A DNA stretch of 64,000 bases, taken from the NCBI RefSeq assembly GCF_950023065.1, contig NC_088677.1, forward strand, positions 65,063,469 through 65,127,468, given 5' to 3'. The notes under the pieces are model-generated. The model had not been told where the DNA came from. It worked only from the letters and a program-made list of their open reading frames with translations, and made no database searches. Below, piece by piece: positions 59,234-64,000 of the stretch. Source of the DNA: Planococcus citri. Its lineage: Eukaryota > Arthropoda > Insecta > Hemiptera > Pseudococcidae. Position numbers and translations under genes: made by a program. How positions within the stretch are numbered: the first letter of the stretch is position 1; the number at the start of each line of letters is the position of its first letter.

Positions 59234-61310
59234 ATTCAACGCTAGGATGTTAAACACCATTCTCGTAGGCCATTCCGCTTTTTTTTCACAATTATGCCAA
59301 TTGGATGATACGAATACATCGGTTTGCATTTGTAAATTACATGCGCACGTGTGAATACTGCGTTCAGAGCACCTGCGCTATGAACGAATCGTATCATATG
59401 GATTTATCAGTCGTAAAATTTCTCTAAAATTTTCACCACGTACTGAAATTAGTGCCTATTATTGTGCACTTATTCGGGAAAAATTTTAGTCAAATTTTCA
59501 TCCATTTGTACTCGAGAAAGTATTCAACACCTTTTATTATTGTATTTAGATACTACGTCGAGCGTTTCGTTGAGCACAGTTTCGTCTGTGTAAATATTCA
59601 TTTTTCCCCTCAACTAGTCTTTATTTTGTTTTTCCTTTGATTATAAGTATATACCACTACTCCGAAATAATTTTTTGTCAAGTCCGATGTGTTTGATGTC
59701 AACATGTCAATTGCAGAATTTCTATTTATTAAGTCAGATGCTTACGATGCGATGTGTTGATTTTCATCAATTATTAATCTGTTATCATATATACCTTATT
59801 ACATACCTACGTGTGAACAGCATAAATATTCGTTTATAACCTAATAATATTATAATAGATATGGATCTGCGTTAGGGGAAATCTTTTTTTTTTCAATTTT
59901 ACAAAGACTAGGCCTTAAAATTTCGATATTCTTGTATTACAGGATGACATTATTTTATAATTTTGTAATATACTTTTTAATATTTTTCTCCTTATATTTT
60001 ATCAGCGCTAGGTAATAACTAGTCGTTATTATTTTTTAAATATTCAATTTCTTTATATTTTTCTTTTTATGTTTTTTTTCTATCTCGGTTTTTCTTTATT
60101 TTTATTTACTTTTTTCCTAACCCAAGGTGAACTTTTGTACAAACATGATGTTTCTGATTTCCGTTGAAAATTTTGTTTTTCGAAAACGACCAATGTATCG
60201 AGCATTTTTTCATGTTAAAGTTTCCCCAATTCGTATGCTTCTTTCGCCATGTTATTGTAATTAGTTACCAGTATTGTCGTCTCGGAAATCAAGAACTAAA
60301 CGGTACTGTTGATTGAACGATAATAATTTTACAAAATATAGAATAATAATTAGTCGAAGGCAGCGAATTGTGAAATGCTTGGTGTATTTACATGTGTGCT
60401 TTTTGCAATATCGTGATTTGTATTTCGTTATTTACCTAAGTACTATATGTAAAATTTAAATATATTAATATGACGTATATTTTCATTATGTCTGATTAAT
60501 GAGCAATTAGCGTCGAGTTGAAGATTAAATTCAATGCGGTTATCAATGAGAGACCGTCTGCGTGGAGTAAATGGGGCGTAACTGTTCTTTGAAAGTGTAC
60601 GATAAGTGCGGTGTGATTGCGAAATATTAATTTAGGCATTTATATAATTGACTGAAATTGATTTTATTCCAGTGTTGAGTGTTGTCTTTTTCATTGATAA
60701 TAGGTGAGATGATGATTTCAGATAACAGCGACAAATTGAAGGATCGTTACTTATAAATGAGAACGAATGTAAATACGTATATGTTTCAGTTTCTGTATTG
60801 ATGAGGTTTTATTTTACTGAATTTAATATCGAATGAATTGCAAAATTACGTTGAAAATGGTACGAACGAGATGTGGAAATATTAGTAAACTTTGCGAGTA
60901 TCTGAAAGGATATTTTTTGATACATTTTGTACGTAGAAAGAAGTCATCATCGTCAGAAAGAAGCACAAGTTCAGTTAGTTATGAGAAGTTGAATTGGTCA
61001 CAAACTTGATTCTTTATTATTCAATTTATGAAATGATAATTCTCTCGTTTCTTGACCGTAGAAGGTAGAACTAGAGAACAGGTACGATAATCATAAGTAA
61101 TATTCAAATACAGCAAAGTAATCGTTTTTCAACCACAATCAGCTTCCTGTAAAAATTCTCAGAAAGGTTGCCAGCTCTGTAATTGAAAACTGCTGAAATG
61201 AATGATATTTTATTGCACGATTAACACGAAAGGAAACATGATTTGTTAATATATTCATCACCACGGAAAATGGAATGACCAATATGCGATAAAATTTTCA
61301 AAAAATGTTA
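59234..61310. other. ARL8 3'UTR and intergenic spacer
   Basis: T-rich DNA without a gene. Part of it is likely the ARL8 3'UTR, but no single poly(A) signal stands out. The second half (60.5-61.3 kb) is the upstream flank of the gene that starts near 61.4 kb. Confidence 0.45.
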
Positions 61311-61319
61311 TACAAGTTG

Positions 61320-61532
61320 ATATATGCAGGTTTAAATTTGGCGCGCGTTTGGATTCACCAATCGCCATTTTGTTCGTTGTTTATAGGGAACGCCCACGGT
61401 CATGATAAATCGCTATTTTTACCACTTGTTTGATATCGTTCAGTTGTTCGGTTTTATCGCAGTGAATTTATATAATTAAGTGTTTATTAATCGAGAAAAA
61501 TTATATAACTATTAATTAGATCATACGCATGG
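61320..61532 (+). promoter_or_regulatory. Promoter and candidate first exon of the right-edge gene
   Basis: A GC-richer pocket with GGCGCGCG, CACCAAT, CGCCATTTTG (YY1-like) and GGGAACGCCCACGG at 61340-61400 is followed by GTTCAGTTGTTCGG, a possible initiator. The sequence then reads to ACGCATGG followed by the donor GTAAGCTTT at 61533. The ATG there does not join in frame to the exon at 62920, so this is probably a non-coding first exon or the start of another isoform. Confidence 0.45.
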
Positions 61533-61898
61533 GTAAGCTTTAATCATCTTCTCGCAATACGAGAGTAATTTTTCATAAATCGATGTATCGGAAGCAACAA
61601 GCACGCGACCAGCTTTTGTTTACATCTGATTCTACTCTATTCGATAATCTGCTTGTTGCTTCGTGAAATCTTGCTCGAGATTTGGCCATAATTTCGGTTA
61701 ATTGAGCTATTTCGAAGCTTAAGAAGAGTTTTAAACGGTAAAGTTGTGTAGTAAGAATAACGCAATCGTGTCTTGGAGCTTTTTTTTTGTCGAATTCGAT
61801 TTCGAATCAATAATATTCTGAAGTTTTATGGTACCACGTTTCGGCTGTACCTCGATTTTCGGTGTTTTATCGGAGTGATTGTGAATTTTAGCGATTTA

Positions 61899-62960
61899 AT
61901 GGTGAATTCCAACGAAGAAACAATGTACAAACAGATGAATGGGTAAGCTTTTCATATTCAGTCGTAATTAGTATTTATTTTGAGTATTTAATTGCACCAT
62001 TCGAAGTGACGAGCATGCCCCCAGGTTCGCTTGAACGTACATAATTTTACATAAATATGCATCGAATACGATATGATCAAGTTTGAGTGGTAATATAACC
62101 ACGAACAAAGCTACAGAGCACTTTTAGCCAAAAAAATCAATAATCGTTTTGGAGTGATAACTGATAACAAACAGCTTTTCAATGTAACATTTCAGCCTTC
62201 TATTATCACGTTATTTCGTCAATTCTCGATTCTAACATGTGCTAGCACATTTTGAATCCAAATCGAATGAATTTTATTGCAATTATCGAGTATTATGGGC
62301 TAAATTCGAGTACCAAAACAGAATATTACGAGCTCGTGATATGCGAGCGTTTCATGTTTGGTTATGAAAGCTGATAATTTATGGCGGTTAACTCGAAATT
62401 AACATGTGCCAAGGAATAAGCATGCAAACCGTTATCGTTTAATTGCAGAAAAACCCAACATTGTAGAATAGTGTTTAAAATTGAGCAGGTTTAAACGTTG
62501 GAAGTAAAATGTGACCGTGAACGACGCTTTTGCTTGCTGTATTTCTATAGAACCTTTTTGTCGTGTTAAAATCGATAAAGGTCTACGGATGATAACGAAC
62601 CGTATTGCCAGCAAATTATCGCATTCTCAAGTTTTCATTTGCAATCTTGTTTTTTTCTGCTAGATGGTTGAAAGATGTCGTGTATTGAATACGTTTGAGT
62701 TCTATTCGAGTGGATTTTGATCGTTATCAAATTAGCGATGGGTAATTTTAACCTGCAATAATGTATCGAGCAGGTGTATGTCGTAGCTTTGCTCGTATTT
62801 CGATTAAAATGAACCATGCTGAACGAACTTGCGTGTATTTGAGAGTGTAATTCGAATACAGATTGAATACGAAGTTTAGTTCGATCTAAGAGTTTCAAAT
62901 ATCAAACGTTCATTTTCAGCGAAATAGTAGAATCTTCTTTATCTAAAGCTGTAGGTACTG
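61899..62960 (+). CDS. 5' end of an unrecognised gene (first two coding exons; runs off the window)
   Basis: Exon 61899-61942 starts ATGGTGAATTCC and encodes MVNSNEETMYKQMN plus two bases, ending at a strong donor GTAAGC. Exon 62920-62960 follows a TTTTCAG acceptor and continues in phase as G-EIVESSLSKAVGT, ending at donor GTAAGG with one base carried over. The intron is 977 bp. The upstream sequence has an in-frame Lys-poor, Ser/Glu-rich start typical of a disordered N-terminus, so no domain can be seen. The family is unknown. The exons are supported by matching phase, good splice sites and the upstream promoter-like pocket. Confidence 0.6.
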
Positions 62961-63312
62961 GTAAGGTTATACTCAACAGGTTATAAACAACGTTAGATGG
63001 TGTGTGTTTACCTGCGAATAAGGTGTTTTTTAATACCTTTCGTGTTGTTGGAGGGTTGTTTGGATGAGACTTTAGGTGTTATCGAATTATTTTATGGGTG
63101 AATTTGAGCATTAAAGATGCTTTTTATTTGATGAATGAGTTTTTTGGTACCTATTTGATTATGGTGATGTTTTCATCGATGTGAATGGTTTTTTTTTGCT
63201 CGTATGAAGATCAGATAAGGTTTCAAGTAGACGTTCATGATCTGAACTTGGATAACAATTTTCTACGATTTTTATACGTTCATCCTTATATATTAAAAGA
63301 TGTTTGAAGGAA

Positions 63313-63665
63313 AACCTTGATAGAGTCCGCTAGCCTTTTCTACTGAACCGATTTCAACAAATTTTTTTTTAAACGTTCCTTTTAACGTGTAGATATGTCA
63401 TCAAGAAAAAAAAATCGAAAATTTTGAAATTAAGGGCCGAAAAAATTGAAAAAACACGTTTTCTATTGTGTTTAAACAATAGAATTTCGAGTAGAAACCT
63501 TGATAGAGTTCGCCAGCCTTTTCTATCGAACCGATTTCGACAATTTTTTTTTCAAACGTTCCTTTTGACGTGTAGATATGTCATCAAGAAAAAAAAGTCG
63601 GAATTTTTCAAATTAAAGGCCGAAAAAATTGAAAAAACACTTTCTCTATTGTTTATAAATGCACG
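63313..63665. repeat. Tandem duplication, unit 183 bp, two copies
   Basis: AACCTTGATAGAG begins copies at 63313 and 63496. Both continue with GCCAGCCTTTTCTA (GCTAGCC in the first), GAACCGATTTC, ACGTTCCTTTT, GTGTAGATATGTCATCAAGA, GGCCGAAAAAATTGAAAAAA and a TCTATTGT tail. It lies in an intron of the right-edge gene. The open frames through it are not genes. Confidence 0.88.
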
Positions 63666-64000
63666 TATTACAATGCACACCGACAACAATACACTCAGAA
63701 CGTTGCTATGTGGGCGTGTATACAGCGTAGGGGTGTTGAGGAGGGAATGATGTTGTTGTTTGTTGTGTTGCGAGTTACATTCATTGCTATAGTATTTTAT
63801 TTTTTTCAAAACTGGAATGTGGTGTCTGTTAAAATAATAAGGAGAGGAGGTTCTACACTTGAGATCATTTTTGGGTTAGGATTTTATTTCAACAGCACAA
63901 ATTTAAATGTTTAGTGGAACATTGTTTGTAAAAAAGTTAAAGTGAAGATGGAGAAGGGTTCAGTACAGTGTAGCCAGAATTTTCTCAAAGAGAGGGCAAA
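63666..64000. other. Intronic DNA at the right edge
   Basis: No coding exon or RNA gene was recognised up to the end of the window. Confidence 0.45.

Noticed and set aside
1..64000. CRISPR arrays, tRNA or rRNA genes, hammerhead ribozyme core
   Set aside because: No regular spacer array was seen, and no convincing tRNA cloverleaf, rRNA segment or CTGATGA...GAAA ribozyme core was found by eye.

Overview
The window is animal nuclear DNA, most likely from an insect. Every supported gene is split by introns with GT..AG borders, the background is AT-rich, and there are no bacterial features. TAGGTACCTACC-type microsatellites and the mix of short and long introns suggest a hemipteran such as a scale insect or mealybug, but that is an inference from style and not a proof.

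Layout from left to right. (1) 1-1060, minus: the decayed end of an importin-alpha (karyopherin alpha) gene copy that still has introns, split from its upstream part by a non-autonomous hAT transposon (1066-1895) with a perfect 8-bp target duplication. (2) 1.9-7.9 kb: repeats only, including a ~132-bp tandem array and a frame-broken two-gene relic resembling Polinton/Maverick-type elements (4.1-4.7 kb). (3) 7937-9476, minus: a seven-exon conserved gene of unknown function with an odd in-frame TAG at one exon junction. (4) 9.5-13.9 kb: repeats, with a ~1-kb foldback element and a GT microsatellite. (5) 14009-16021, plus: a complete eight-exon aminoacylase-1 gene. (6) 21515-39429, minus: a very large gene for the PHD+SET protein of the KMT2E(MLL5)/SETD5 family, called upSET in flies. 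It has about 24 coding exons and encodes about 2,150 residues, with a probable ~4.4-kb 3'UTR that converges on aminoacylase-1. (7) 39.4-58 kb: probable upstream or intergenic DNA of upSET, with CpG-richer stretches, a second complete hAT-like element (42625-43098), a broken coding relic (41.5-42.0 kb) and tandem arrays. (8) 58313-59138, plus: a complete ARL8 small GTPase gene in four exons. (9) 61.3-64 kb, plus: the promoter and first two coding exons of an unrecognised gene that runs off the right edge.

The genes are an ordinary housekeeping and chromatin neighbourhood: N-acyl amino acid hydrolysis (ACY1), chromatin regulation near active promoters (upSET) and lysosome positioning (ARL8). 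They form no pathway together. The unusual content lies in the repeats and relics and in the possible stop codon inside the unknown gene. Exon borders come from reading frame, GT/AG sites and family knowledge; no transcript data were available.
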